Origin: Nostocales cyanobacterium LEGE 12452
Lineage (GTDB): Bacteria > Cyanobacteriota > Cyanobacteriia > Cyanobacteriales > Nostocaceae
NCBI GenBank assembly: GCA_015206945.1
Contig: JADEXV010000051.1
Span: forward strand, 1 to 37,544
Length of the DNA: 37,544 nt
Direction: 5' to 3'
Shown here: positions 18,901 to 25,673 of the stretch, one piece after another
How positions within the stretch are numbered: the first letter of the stretch is position 1
Layout: each line of letters starts with the position of its first letter
Made by a program: the position numbers and the translations under genes
Notes under the pieces: generated by a model
Databases searched by the model: none
The model's input: the letters and a program-made list of their open reading frames with translations, nothing else
Told to the model about the DNA's origin: nothing

Positions 18901-20014
18901 TATCCTGAGTAACCCCAGCCTCATAACTGGAGCGCCAAATTCCACAATTACTAACAGTTCGGCTACAGTAAACATCATCAACGATGATAGCCAACCAACT
19001 ATCAGCATCTCAGATGTCTCAGTTACTGAAGGCAACACAGGTGCAACGACTAACGCTAACTTCACTATCAGTCTTTCTAATCCTAGTTCTCAACAGATTA
19101 CTGTAAATTACAACACGAGTGATGGCACTGCCCAAATTGTTGACTATGATTACAACTCTGATTCAGGAACGATCGTTTTCAATCCTGGTGAAACTAGCAA
19201 AACTCTTAGTATTGGCGTTATAGGCGATAACCAAAGTGAAGCCAACGAGACATTTTCTGTCAATCTTTCAGGCGCGACAAATGGCACGATCGCAGATAGT
19301 TTAGGAATCGCTACCATCATTAATGATGACAACCCAACAACTGTCAGTATCTCGGATGTCTCAATTGCTGAAGGTAAGACAGGCACAACAACTAATGCTA
19401 ACTTTATCCTCACTCTCTCTGCACCGAGTTTACAGCAGGTTACTGTAAATTACAATACTAGTGATGGCACTGCTAAAGTTTCTGACTCTGATTACAACTC
19501 TGATTCCGGGACAATCGTTTTCAATCCTGGCGAAACCAGTAAAACTCTTGGTATTAGTGTCATAGGTGATAACAAAACTGAAACTAACGAGACATTTTCA
19601 GTTAATCTCTTCGGTGCTACAAACACCACGATTACTGATAGTTTGGGAGTGGCTACTATCACAAATGATGATCCCCCCACCATTAGCATTGCAGATGTAT
19701 CAGTCAAAGAAGGCACAACAGGGATGATAACTAATGCTAATTTTGTCGTCACTCTCTCGAATGAATTTTATCAACGGGTGATTGTAAATTACAGTACGAG
19801 TGATGGTACTGCCAAAGAATCTGACTCGGATTACAATTTTGGGCTGGGGACAATTATTTTTGACTATGGTGAAACCAGCAAAGTTATTAGTATTGGCGTC
19901 AGAGGTGATAATAAAGTTGAACCCAATGAAACATTTTTTGTCAATATTTATGGTGCAGCAAATGCCATATTTAATAATAACCAAGGAGTTGGCACAATCA
20001 AGAATGATGACTAA
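15992..20014 (+). CDS. Large multidomain surface protein: DUF4347, beta-helix, five Calx-beta domains
   Basis: This is a 1340-residue protein. Residues about 25-190 are DUF4347, with IHIVSHGS (H83, G84), DILLYGCDVASG (C126) and TGADVAASTDKTG followed by LGGDWDLE. About 195-395 is a beta-sandwich ending DHGLAIDDVSIKVD. About 403-755 is a right-handed parallel beta-helix starting NINDSGTGSLRQALINANND, with 24-25 residue turns of the form TISGN-(x)n-GGGIYS. Residues 756-1340 are five Calx-beta-like domains starting at about 756, 874, 1002, 1115 and 1229. There is no Sec signal peptide or membrane anchor, so export, if it occurs, would be by a type I or similar route. No such transporter is nearby. 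The architecture suggests a surface adhesin or matrix protein. An AAGGA site precedes the ATG. Confidence 0.9.
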   Translation: MIKQPESYHPKTKTKSTIKLLEASTNIVFIDPKVIDYQSLMAGITLGSEVVILDANRDGLAQITEFLAKRESNSVQSIHIVSHGSVGSLQLGSINFNLSNLDSYKNQLQKWASALTDKADILLYGCDVASGEGTKFVQQISQITGADVAASTDKTGSAALGGDWDLEVKTGKIEASLAFKPEVMQAYQSILPASFTGTYSQTFNSLAISGAPAWVNDSTISGWYSTRTTYSPGTGSNNTGGLYSFGSASNLDRALGSLASATTGTIYYGLRLQNNTGSAITKLQVSYAGEQWRNGGNTSQQQLKFSYQTGSTITSLTTGTWTPVTSLDFTGPIATATASALNGNLIANKVVITPVIFNLATPIANGEEIILRWEDIDNGGNDHGLAIDDVSIKVDNTTYIVTNINDSGTGSLRQALINANNDPGIETIIFDMTGIFGDATPDTITLTSGQLNITEGVIIQGTGANKLTISGNNTFRIFNASASLSIDGLKITGGNAGSSNGGGIYSTNSVTVSNSNFSGNIAALGGGIYSSNSVTATNSTISGNTANTSGGGIYSSSSVTATNSTISGNTANTNGGGIYSTITTLSNSTVSSNTTKINGGGIYSGGGTVSNTTIFGNTADSDNNNTGNGGGIYRSAGTWSISNSIIAGNIDLGNQGADVYGGNFNGNAYNLIGKIVGKLSGTLGTGTDIINPNPGLKPLGDYGGSTKTHALYFNSPARNAGNPAYNGSFITDQRGTGFNRIESGRIDIGAFEYVLPKVSFGAATYNTTEDSTATIVTIAVTLDASPETAVTVPIVVKNSSTATSGNDYIFSPTTISFTAGATGSNLTQLITFTINPDDLPENAETVVLNFGTLTGTDLGTITETTLTIAANDAIQYAISTSTSTLAEDNSGTQAVTFTVTRSGGIGVASTVDYAFNGAATFGSDYNNIQVTGGGTAVSGTLSFAVGETTKTITADVLGDNAFELNEDITIILSNPSLITGAPNSTITNSSATVNIINDDSQPTISISDVSVTEGNTGATTNANFTISLSNPSSQQITVNYNTSDGTAQIVDYDYNSDSGTIVFNPGETSKTLSIGVIGDNQSEANETFSVNLSGATNGTIADSLGIATIINDDNPTTVSISDVSIAEGKTGTTTNANFILTLSAPSLQQVTVNYNTSDGTAKVSDSDYNSDSGTIVFNPGETSKTLGISVIGDNKTETNETFSVNLFGATNTTITDSLGVATITNDDPPTISIADVSVKEGTTGMITNANFVVTLSNEFYQRVIVNYSTSDGTAKESDSDYNFGLGTIIFDYGETSKVISIGVRGDNKVEPNETFFVNIYGAANAIFNNNQGVGTIKNDD
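17498..17791 (+). repeat. Tandem 72/75-bp repeats encoding beta-helix turns
   Basis: Units begin at 17498, 17570, 17645 and 17720, each with ggcat(c/t)tacagc, and the array ends at 17791. Spacings are 72, 75, 75 and 72 bp, or 24-25 residues, one beta-helix coil each. Units 17570-17644 and 17645-17719 are almost identical in DNA, differing at a few positions, so they arose by recent duplication. Such a pair can recombine and change coil number. Confidence 0.85.
18995..20014 (+). repeat. Three 339-342 bp tandem repeats encoding Calx-beta domains
   Basis: Repeats start at 18995, 19334 and about 19676. Each encodes a unit beginning with a variant of PTISISDVSV-x-EG, containing VNY-x-TSDGTA, a GTI-x-F segment and GETSK, and ending IINDD or similar. 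The last unit ends at the stop codon. Two more diverged Calx-beta units precede them, from 18257 and 18611. Confidence 0.85.
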
Positions 20015-20047
20015 TCGTTATTGAGCAGAATATTAGCGATCGCTGCA

Positions 20048-20080
20048 ATTATCCCAGCACAGAGTAGGCGTTGGGATAAT
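20048..20080 (+). terminator. Hairpin downstream of the DUF4347 gene
   Basis: ATTATCCCA (20048-20056) pairs perfectly with TGGGATAAT (20072-20080) around a 15-nt loop, 34 nt after the stop codon. It is followed by acttgtatta rather than a clean U-tract, so termination is plausible but not certain. Confidence 0.5.
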
Positions 20081-20263
20081 ACTTGTATTATAAGTTGCAG
20101 CTTGTGAATTTTCGCGCCCAGTTTTTTATACACAAAGTATCAAATAAAACAAAGATGTTACTTAACTAGAGATGGACTAGCATTTTAAAATCCAGGATTA
20201 AGCCATTATCAAAAAAATTTATCCTAAAATCAAATATTCAGTAAAATTACGTATGCGGATTTA

Positions 20264-20308
20264 AGTCTTCTCAATGAATAGTAGAATTAGCCCATACAGG
20301 AGAAGACT
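20264..20308 (+). promoter_or_regulatory. Hairpin that sequesters the ribosome binding site of the HTH gene
   Basis: AGTCTTCTC (20264-20272) is perfectly complementary to GAGAAGACT (20300-20308). The 3' arm contains most of the Shine-Dalgarno AGGAGAAG (20298-20305) and ends on the base before the GTG start codon at 20309. The loop is 27 nt. If transcribed, this leader would occlude ribosome binding unless opened by temperature, a protein, a small RNA or an alternative fold. Confidence 0.6.
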
Positions 20309-20773
20309 GTGACGCTCTTAAATGAAGCTCAAGTAGAGCAACTAAAGGAAATAACCACACGCTTGCGACAAGTAAGACAAGAAAAATCTATCCGTATAGA
20401 AGAAATAGCCTCTCAGACAATGCTTCGAGTAGGCATTTTGCAAGCGTTAGAAGAAGATCGATTTGAAGAATTGCCTGAGCTGATTTTTCTTCAAGGATTC
20501 ATCCGTCGTTATGGAGATGCTTTAGGGTTGGATGGAAATGCTTTATCGTACAGCCTTGTAACCAATGTTGTCTGTCAAGATTCTAAAAATACTCGTCAAA
20601 ATTCAGACAACAAACAAAATACATACATACCTCTTGTTCTGACCTATATTTTATTATTGGTCGGTGCATCTGCTGGTCTTCTTCATATACTTAATCCACA
20701 GCTTACAGCTGAATCCCTGACTCCAGAAGATAATAATCAACAGTCAATAGTCAGTAATCAGACTAACAAATGA
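20309..20773 (+). CDS. RodZ-like membrane-anchored HTH protein
   Basis: This 154-residue protein starts at GTG 20309, with AGGAGAAG directly upstream. Residues about 15-77 form a RodZ-type helix-turn-helix domain: LRQVRQEKSIRIEEIASQT, then VGILQALEEDRFEELPE and FLQGFIRRYGDALGLD. A single membrane helix lies at about 106-128 (YIPLVLTYILLLVGASAGLL), and a short polar tail of about 26 residues follows. Full RodZ proteins have a larger periplasmic domain, which is missing here. The N-terminus would be cytoplasmic. In RodZ this fold binds MreB rather than DNA, so a cell-shape or cytoskeletal role is possible but not shown. It is a lone gene on the plus strand, followed by convergent gatA. Confidence 0.82.
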   Translation: MTLLNEAQVEQLKEITTRLRQVRQEKSIRIEEIASQTMLRVGILQALEEDRFEELPELIFLQGFIRRYGDALGLDGNALSYSLVTNVVCQDSKNTRQNSDNKQNTYIPLVLTYILLLVGASAGLLHILNPQLTAESLTPEDNNQQSIVSNQTNK

Positions 20774-20897
20774 CCAAGAAGGCTAAAGAAGTGGGGAGTG
20801 GGGAACAGGGGAGACAAAGTGATTTAAGCGATCAGTAGTCACAACTCTTTTCCCTTGTCCCCTTGTCCTCTTCACCATGCCCTACGCACATTTTCAA

Positions 20898-22358
20898 TCA
20901 AGATATTTGGGGTTTACGCAGATGCCAACTAGTAGATTGCTCATAAGCATAAGCTACCTGAAATAGCTGGTCTTCTCGCAGCACATTGCCAATTAGTTGT
21001 AATCCTATCGGTAGCCCTTGATCGTCAAAACCACATGGCAAACTTAAACTAGGTAAACCAGCAAGATTTACAGGAATAGTCATCAAGTCAGTTAAATACA
21101 TACTCAAGGGGTCAGTAGTTTTTTCCCCTGCTTTGAATGCTGTAGTGGGAGATGTAGGACAAACTAACACATCAACCGCGCCAAAAGCCTTTTCAAAGTC
21201 TTGCTTAATCAAAGTACGGACTTTTTGCGCTTTCAGGTAGTATGCGTCATAATAGCCAGCCGAAAGGGCGTAAGTGCCAATCATAATCCGGCGTTTGACT
21301 TCTGTACCAAAACCAGCGGCACGGGTACGAGTGTACATTGATAGCAGATTATCGGCATCAGGAGCGCGATATCCATATTTCACGCCATCGTAACGAGCCA
21401 GGTTTGCTGATGCTTCGGATGGGGCGATGATGTAGTAGGTGGGTAAGCCATAGCGAAAGCGGGGACAGGAAATTATATGAATTTCTGCTCCCAAACTTTG
21501 TAGTTGATCTACTGCTTTGGTAACAGCTTGTTCCACTACAGGGTCTAAACCTTCACCAAAAGTTTCTTTAATGATCCCAATTCTCAGCTGACCTCTGGGT
21601 TTGAAGTTTGGTTTTAGGCTAGCAGCATAGTTGGGAATAGCAACTTTTAGGCTGGTAGAGTCTTTGGGATCGTAACCTGCGATCGCACTTAATAATATTG
21701 CCGCATCTTCTACCGTATTTCCAAATGGTCCAATTTGATCCAAAGACGAAGCGTAAGCCACCAAGCCATAACGGGAAACCAAACCATAAGTTGGTTTCAT
21801 CCCCACTACACCGCAGAAAGACGCAGGTTGGCGAATCGAACCGCCAGTATCAGAACCGAGAGCAACTACACATTCTTGAGCGGCTACCGCCGCCGCCGAA
21901 CCCCCAGAAGAACCACCCGGAACTCGTGACAAATCCCAAGGATTAGCCGTGACTTGATAGGCAGAGTTTTCTGTGGAACTACCCATTGCAAATTCATCCA
22001 AGTTGGTTTTGCCTACCATTACCGCCCCAGCATCTGCCAGTTTTTGCGTCGCCGTTGATTCATAAGGCGGCACAAAATTTTCCAAAATCCGGGAGGCGCA
22101 GGTGGTAGGAATCCCCTTGGTACACATATTGTCCTTGATCCCCACAGGAATGCCCGCTAGCAGCCCAATTTCTTCGCCTGCGGCAATTTTTGCATCCACA
22201 GCACCCGCCTGCTCTAATGCCCGATCTGCCGTCACACATAAAAAGCTGTGCAATTTCGGCTCTAACGCTTGAATGCGCTCTAAAGCTTCTTGGGTAATTT
22301 CGACGGCAGAACGTTCTTTTTTAACCAGCTGTTGGTGCAACTCGCGGATGGATGCCAT
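20898..22358 (-). CDS. gatA: Asp-tRNA(Asn)/Glu-tRNA(Gln) amidotransferase subunit A
   Basis: This 486-residue amidase-family protein has the full Ser-cisSer-Lys triad: K75 (GIPVGIKDN), S150 ([10 protein letters not shown]) and S174 ([12 protein letters not shown]). The spacing of 75 and 99 residues from the lysine is the same as in characterised GatA. GatA hydrolyses glutamine to ammonia, which GatB uses to amidate mischarged Glu-tRNA(Gln) or Asp-tRNA(Asn) in the cytoplasm. Cyanobacteria need this because they lack GlnRS. GatB and GatC are not in the window. The ATG at 22358 gives the conserved [20 protein letters not shown] start. It stands alone on the minus strand, convergent with the HTH gene and divergent from dnaE-C. 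Confidence 0.97.
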   Translation of the reverse strand: MASIRELHQQLVKKERSAVEITQEALERIQALEPKLHSFLCVTADRALEQAGAVDAKIAAGEEIGLLAGIPVGIKDNMCTKGIPTTCASRILENFVPPYESTATQKLADAGAVMVGKTNLDEFAMGSSTENSAYQVTANPWDLSRVPGGSSGGSAAAVAAQECVVALGSDTGGSIRQPASFCGVVGMKPTYGLVSRYGLVAYASSLDQIGPFGNTVEDAAILLSAIAGYDPKDSTSLKVAIPNYAASLKPNFKPRGQLRIGIIKETFGEGLDPVVEQAVTKAVDQLQSLGAEIHIISCPRFRYGLPTYYIIAPSEASANLARYDGVKYGYRAPDADNLLSMYTRTRAAGFGTEVKRRIMIGTYALSAGYYDAYYLKAQKVRTLIKQDFEKAFGAVDVLVCPTSPTTAFKAGEKTTDPLSMYLTDLMTIPVNLAGLPSLSLPCGFDDQGLPIGLQLIGNVLREDQLFQVAYAYEQSTSWHLRKPQIS

Positions 22359-22409
22359 GATTGCTCTCTTTGTGACTCAAGTCATTGATTCTAGTACATA
22401 TTGGTCAAA

Positions 22410-22458
22410 ATTGGGTATTGGGTATTGGTTATTGGGCATTGGTTATTCTCCATTGCTT
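22410..22458. repeat. Heptanucleotide tandem repeat (STRR type) upstream of gatA
   Basis: In-register 7-mers are attgggt, attgggt, attggtt, attgggc, attggtt, attctcc and attgctt, followed by cccattgccc, which is the reverse-complement phase. It is the same family as 28275-28309 and the complement of 8471-8519. Confidence 0.8.
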
Positions 22459-22634
22459 CCCATTGCCCATTCATCTGACAAAGCGGATTAATATGTATTG
22501 AAATGTACTTAATAAGTTTTTAAAACAGCAAATACATGGCTATTAACCATCTATTGAATAGTTTGCCAAAGTTTTCATATATATTGTCTGCTTTTGTGTA
22601 AGAGTATAGCAGTGTTTTCTAATGATATAATTTT

Positions 22635-22655
22635 GTATTATAAGCTTATTAATAC
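22635..22655. promoter_or_regulatory. Near-perfect 21-bp palindrome upstream of dnaE-C
   Basis: GTATTA (22635-22640) and TAATAC (22650-22655) flank the self-complementary TAAGCTTA (22641-22648) with one extra T. It is centred about 63 bp before the dnaE-C start, a plausible operator position, but its AT-richness makes chance symmetry possible. Confidence 0.3.
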
Positions 22656-22708
22656 TACAAACTTCATAATTTTATTCAATTCCGCAAAATTTTTCGAGGT
22701 AAGGTAGG

Positions 22709-24061
22709 ATGATAAAAATAGCCACACGTAAATATTTAGGCAAACAAAATGTTTATGATATTGGGGTTGAACATGACCATAATTTTACAATAAAAAATGG
22801 CTTCATAGCTTCCAATTGTTTTAACAAATCTCATTCAACAGCCTATGGTTATGTAACGTATCAAACAGCATATTTAAAAGCTAATTACCCATTGGAATAT
22901 ATGGCGGCGCTGTTAACAGCTAACAGTGGTGATACCGATAAGGTACAGAGATACATTACTAACTGTACAAATATGGGGATATCCATAGATCCGCCAGATA
23001 TAAATCGTTCTGGTGTTGATTTTACGCCAACGGCAGGCAAGATTCTGTTTGGATTTTCGGCAGTGCGTAACGTGGGGCAAAATGCGATCGCTTGTATTTT
23101 GGAGGCGAGAAATGAGACAGGAGAGTTTAAATCACTCGCTGATTTTTGCGATCGCGTGGATTTGCGTGCTGTTAACCGCCGAACTCTGGAGTCGTTAATT
23201 TACTGTGGAGCCTTTGACAAAATTGAATCCAATCGTCAACAGTTAATTAACGACTCAGAATTAGTGTATGATTGGGCACAATCGCGTGCGAAAGATAGAG
23301 CTAGTGGTCAAGGGAATCTATTTGATTTATTGGGCGACGGCTTTTCTTCAACTCAGAATAAAAGAGCAAATAATGCCTTTGAAACTGCTCCCAAATCTAA
23401 ACCTGTGACAGATTTACCCCCACAGAAAAAGTTGCAGATGGAGAAAGAATTATTAGGCTTTTATGTATCAGATCATCCACTGAAATCCTTACGGCAAATA
23501 GCACCACTTTTGACTCCAATTAACCTTTCACAACTGGGAGAACAAAGAGAAGATACAAGACTTTGTGCAGTTGTCATGTTAAATAACGTCAAAAAAGTGG
23601 TGACAAAAAAAGGCGATCAGATGGCAATCTTGCAAATAGAAGACCTCACTACACAATCAGAAGCTGTAGTTTTTCCGAAAACTTATGAACGCATTAGTTC
23701 CTTACTCCAAGTTGATACTAGATTGATTATTTGGGGCAAAGTAGATCGACGTGACGAGCAAACTCAATTTATTCTTGAAGATGCAGAACCAGTGGAAACA
23801 GTACAAATGGTAATGGTGGAATTAAATCCCCAGCAAGCAAGTAATATGGAAGATTTACATCGCTTGAAAACAATTTTACAAGACCATTCAGTAGACAAAG
23901 AAAAGGCAAAAATGCCAGTGATTGGAATTATTCAAACTGAAACTTCTCGTAAACTTGTTCGGCTAGGTTGGCAATTTTGTGTACAAGATTCTCGAATAAC
24001 TGTTCAAGCTTTGCAAAACGCTAGTTTTCCTGCTCATATAAAATCGTTGACTGGTAGCTGA
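22709..24061 (+). CDS. dnaE-C: Split DNA polymerase III alpha subunit, C-terminal half with N-terminal C-intein
   Basis: This 450-residue protein starts at ATG 22709 after GAGGTAAGG. Residues 1-36 are the C-terminal piece of the split DnaE intein (MIKIATRKYLGKQNVYDIGV at 1-20, ending GFIASN), followed by the +1 nucleophile C37 in CFNKSHS. From memory it differs from the Nostoc punctiforme C-intein at three sites (H22, T27, I28). The remaining 414 residues are the DnaE C-extein, with a helix-hairpin-helix region (about 115-172) and an OB fold (about 282-362, TRLCAVVMLNNVKKV through QFILEDAE). The chain should be trans-spliced to DnaE-N plus N-intein, encoded elsewhere, to make replicative polymerase. 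N36 and the C37 nucleophile are intact. Confidence 0.98.
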   Translation: MIKIATRKYLGKQNVYDIGVEHDHNFTIKNGFIASNCFNKSHSTAYGYVTYQTAYLKANYPLEYMAALLTANSGDTDKVQRYITNCTNMGISIDPPDINRSGVDFTPTAGKILFGFSAVRNVGQNAIACILEARNETGEFKSLADFCDRVDLRAVNRRTLESLIYCGAFDKIESNRQQLINDSELVYDWAQSRAKDRASGQGNLFDLLGDGFSSTQNKRANNAFETAPKSKPVTDLPPQKKLQMEKELLGFYVSDHPLKSLRQIAPLLTPINLSQLGEQREDTRLCAVVMLNNVKKVVTKKGDQMAILQIEDLTTQSEAVVFPKTYERISSLLQVDTRLIIWGKVDRRDEQTQFILEDAEPVETVQMVMVELNPQQASNMEDLHRLKTILQDHSVDKEKAKMPVIGIIQTETSRKLVRLGWQFCVQDSRITVQALQNASFPAHIKSLTGS

Positions 24062-24263
24062 GGCCAGGTGTGAAAAATCCACCAATACTGAAAAGCAACT
24101 TAAAAATTCGTTTGATTGAACTGTCAACAGTAAATTGCCTTAAGTATCTAGGATTTTAATCGTTTTTTTAGTTACTTATGCGGATGATAATTTCCTTGAG
24201 ACAATGGTATCTTTTGATGCTAAGACCCTTAAGGCTGCGACTGGGGGAAGGAGTTAGAACTTG

Positions 24264-24860
24264 ATGATTGTCAACGAGCTACATAGATTTGTTTCATACT
24301 GTAAAAAAATTCAACCCCAAACTCACGATGACATTCAAAAATTTTTTGAAGGAGTGATATTATTTCCTTATGATAAGGAACTTCTATTGCAAGCTTATTT
24401 ATTTCTGAATATTAAAGAATTGTTTCCCTCGTGCGCTGAATTACTGTTATTTGAAAAGTCTCCAATTTCAGATTATACAGATTTAGGAAAGTGTGATTTT
24501 GTCTTCCTGACCTTTAAAGGTAGTCTCTTTTTAATTGAAACTAAGTTTATTGATACAGAAGCAACTGGAGCAACAGAACGAAAAAGAAGAAATAAGCATA
24601 GAAACAAGGTATTTGAGCAAGTTATTACTTTAAAAGGTCGATTTAGCGAATATTGGAATATGAGGCTAGATCAATTAGAGTGCGGAGTTTTCACAACAGA
24701 TTCAGAAGTTGCTTGGCGAGGAAATGGTGTGAATGTTACATCTAAATCAATATCTATAGATAAGCTCGAACAATGGCGAAGAAATTATCACAGTAGTGAA
24801 AAATTTTTATCTCATCAAGATGGGTCAAAGTTTGAAAATAAGGTGAATTTGAAAAGTTGA
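24264..24860 (+). CDS. Uncharacterised protein with a PD-(D/E)XK nuclease-like core
   Basis: I do not recognise a named family. From ATG 24264 it has 198 residues. AAGGAG at 24248-24253 is 10 nt upstream, and a TTG one codon earlier is also possible. Numbered from the TTG, the core KCDFVFLTFKGSLFLIETKF has D79, then thirteen residues, then E93-T-K95 on a hydrophobic strand. A helix KVFEQVITLKGRF follows with Q120. This D-x(n)-E-x-K plus later Gln on a helix is the PD-(D/E)XK arrangement. The basic segment RKRRNKHRNK (107-116) could contact nucleic acid. No partner methylase or defence gene adjoins it. It lies 202 bp after dnaE-C on the same strand. Nuclease activity is inferred from motifs only. 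Confidence 0.7.
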   Translation: MIVNELHRFVSYCKKIQPQTHDDIQKFFEGVILFPYDKELLLQAYLFLNIKELFPSCAELLLFEKSPISDYTDLGKCDFVFLTFKGSLFLIETKFIDTEATGATERKRRNKHRNKVFEQVITLKGRFSEYWNMRLDQLECGVFTTDSEVAWRGNGVNVTSKSISIDKLEQWRRNYHSSEKFLSHQDGSKFENKVNLKS

Positions 24861-24974
24861 ACTAAGACCCAAATATAGTTATTACAGTGAATGGTGTATG
24901 GGGCATAAAAGTAATTAACAATGCCACATACACCAACCCAGAGAAATTATCTGGGTTTTCCTTCCCACCAATTT

Positions 24975-25577
24975 TTACTGCCAAACATAGATAAGGACAA
25001 ACAAAATAATCCAGATAACATCGACGAAGTGCCAAAACAATGAAGTTGCATTGACGCCGAAGTGACCTGTATCGTAGTTGCCAGGTAGGAAAGAACGTAC
25101 CAAAATTATTAGCTGCAACAGGATACCTGTAAAAACGTGTAAACCGTGGAAGCCAGTAAGTAGATAGAAGGTTCCACCAAATACCCCGGAGGTGAAACCA
25201 AAGGCGAGGCCGTTCCATTCAATCGCCTGTCCAACTAAAAAGTAAGTTCCCATCGCCATTGTTGCCAATAGAAACAGGCGGAATTTTACTAAGTCGTGGC
25301 GTTGAAGGGCGCGTTCTGCTAAGTAAATTACAAAGCTACTAGCGACGAGAATTACTGTGTTGATTGCCGGTTCTTTGACTTCTAATCCAGAAACACCTGC
25401 TGGTAGCCAGTTAGGCGTTGATGTTTTGTAGATGGCATATCCGATGAAAAAACTTAAGAAAATGACGCTTTCTGACAGTAGGAAGACAATGAAGCCAAAC
25501 ATTTTGTTGCCTTCTTCGTCGTGGCTGTGTTCTGCGCTTGGATGGTGCAATTCTTCGGAATTGATATAGCTGTCCAT
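24975..25577 (-). CDS. ctaE: Terminal oxidase subunit III (alternative oxidase, ARTO type)
   Basis: From ATG 25577 the protein is 200 residues (MDSYINSEELHHPSAEHSHD) with five membrane segments. Motifs include FLLSESVIFLSFFIGYA, the central AERAL-x-RHDLVKFR loop, FHGLHVFTGILLQL and SLFWHFVDVIWI. These are subunit III motifs of haem-copper oxidases. The open frame continues eleven codons upstream, but that part is translated spacer next to a repeat element, so the internal ATG is preferred. Subunit III stabilises the catalytic subunit and has no redox centre. It is the last gene of the operon DUF2231-DUF2231-ctaC-ctaD-ctaE, in the plasma or thylakoid membrane. Confidence 0.94.
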   Translation of the reverse strand: MDSYINSEELHHPSAEHSHDEEGNKMFGFIVFLLSESVIFLSFFIGYAIYKTSTPNWLPAGVSGLEVKEPAINTVILVASSFVIYLAERALQRHDLVKFRLFLLATMAMGTYFLVGQAIEWNGLAFGFTSGVFGGTFYLLTGFHGLHVFTGILLQLIILVRSFLPGNYDTGHFGVNATSLFWHFVDVIWIILFVLIYVWQ

Positions 25578-25602
25578 TTTGATTTTTGAGAGGGGGAATT
25601 TG

Positions 25603-25646
25603 AAACGCAAAGGAACGCGGAGGGAAGCGCAGAGGTACGCGGAGGG
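25603..25646. repeat. Degenerate 11-nt tandem repeat in the ctaD-ctaE spacer
   Basis: The stretch reads roughly as four units: acgcaaagga, acgcggaggga, agcgcagaggt, acgcggaggg. This type of short G-rich repeat is common between genes in Nostoc-like genomes. It fills much of the 96-bp spacer between ctaD and ctaE. Confidence 0.6.
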
Positions 25647-25673
25647 TTTTTGCGTCTTCCTGATAGTTTGCGT

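Larger units (their letters stand above)
22359..22708. other. Divergent gatA / dnaE-C spacer
   Basis: This 350-bp spacer between divergent genes should contain both promoters. It starts with an STRR array (22410-22458) on the gatA side and becomes very AT-rich toward dnaE-C, where a 21-bp near-palindrome lies at 22635-22655. No coding potential is seen. GAGGTAAGG at about 22695-22703 is the ribosome binding site for dnaE-C. Confidence 0.55.

Noticed and set aside
18163-19984. Several minus-strand reading frames of 60-96 codons opposite the Calx-beta region
   Set aside because: Their similarity to each other mirrors the tandem repeats of the plus-strand gene; they are shadows.
24862-25218. 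Minus-strand 118-codon reading frame overlapping ctaE
   Set aside because: It lies in another frame of the ctaE 3' half, has no family resemblance and is explained by ctaE coding sequence.
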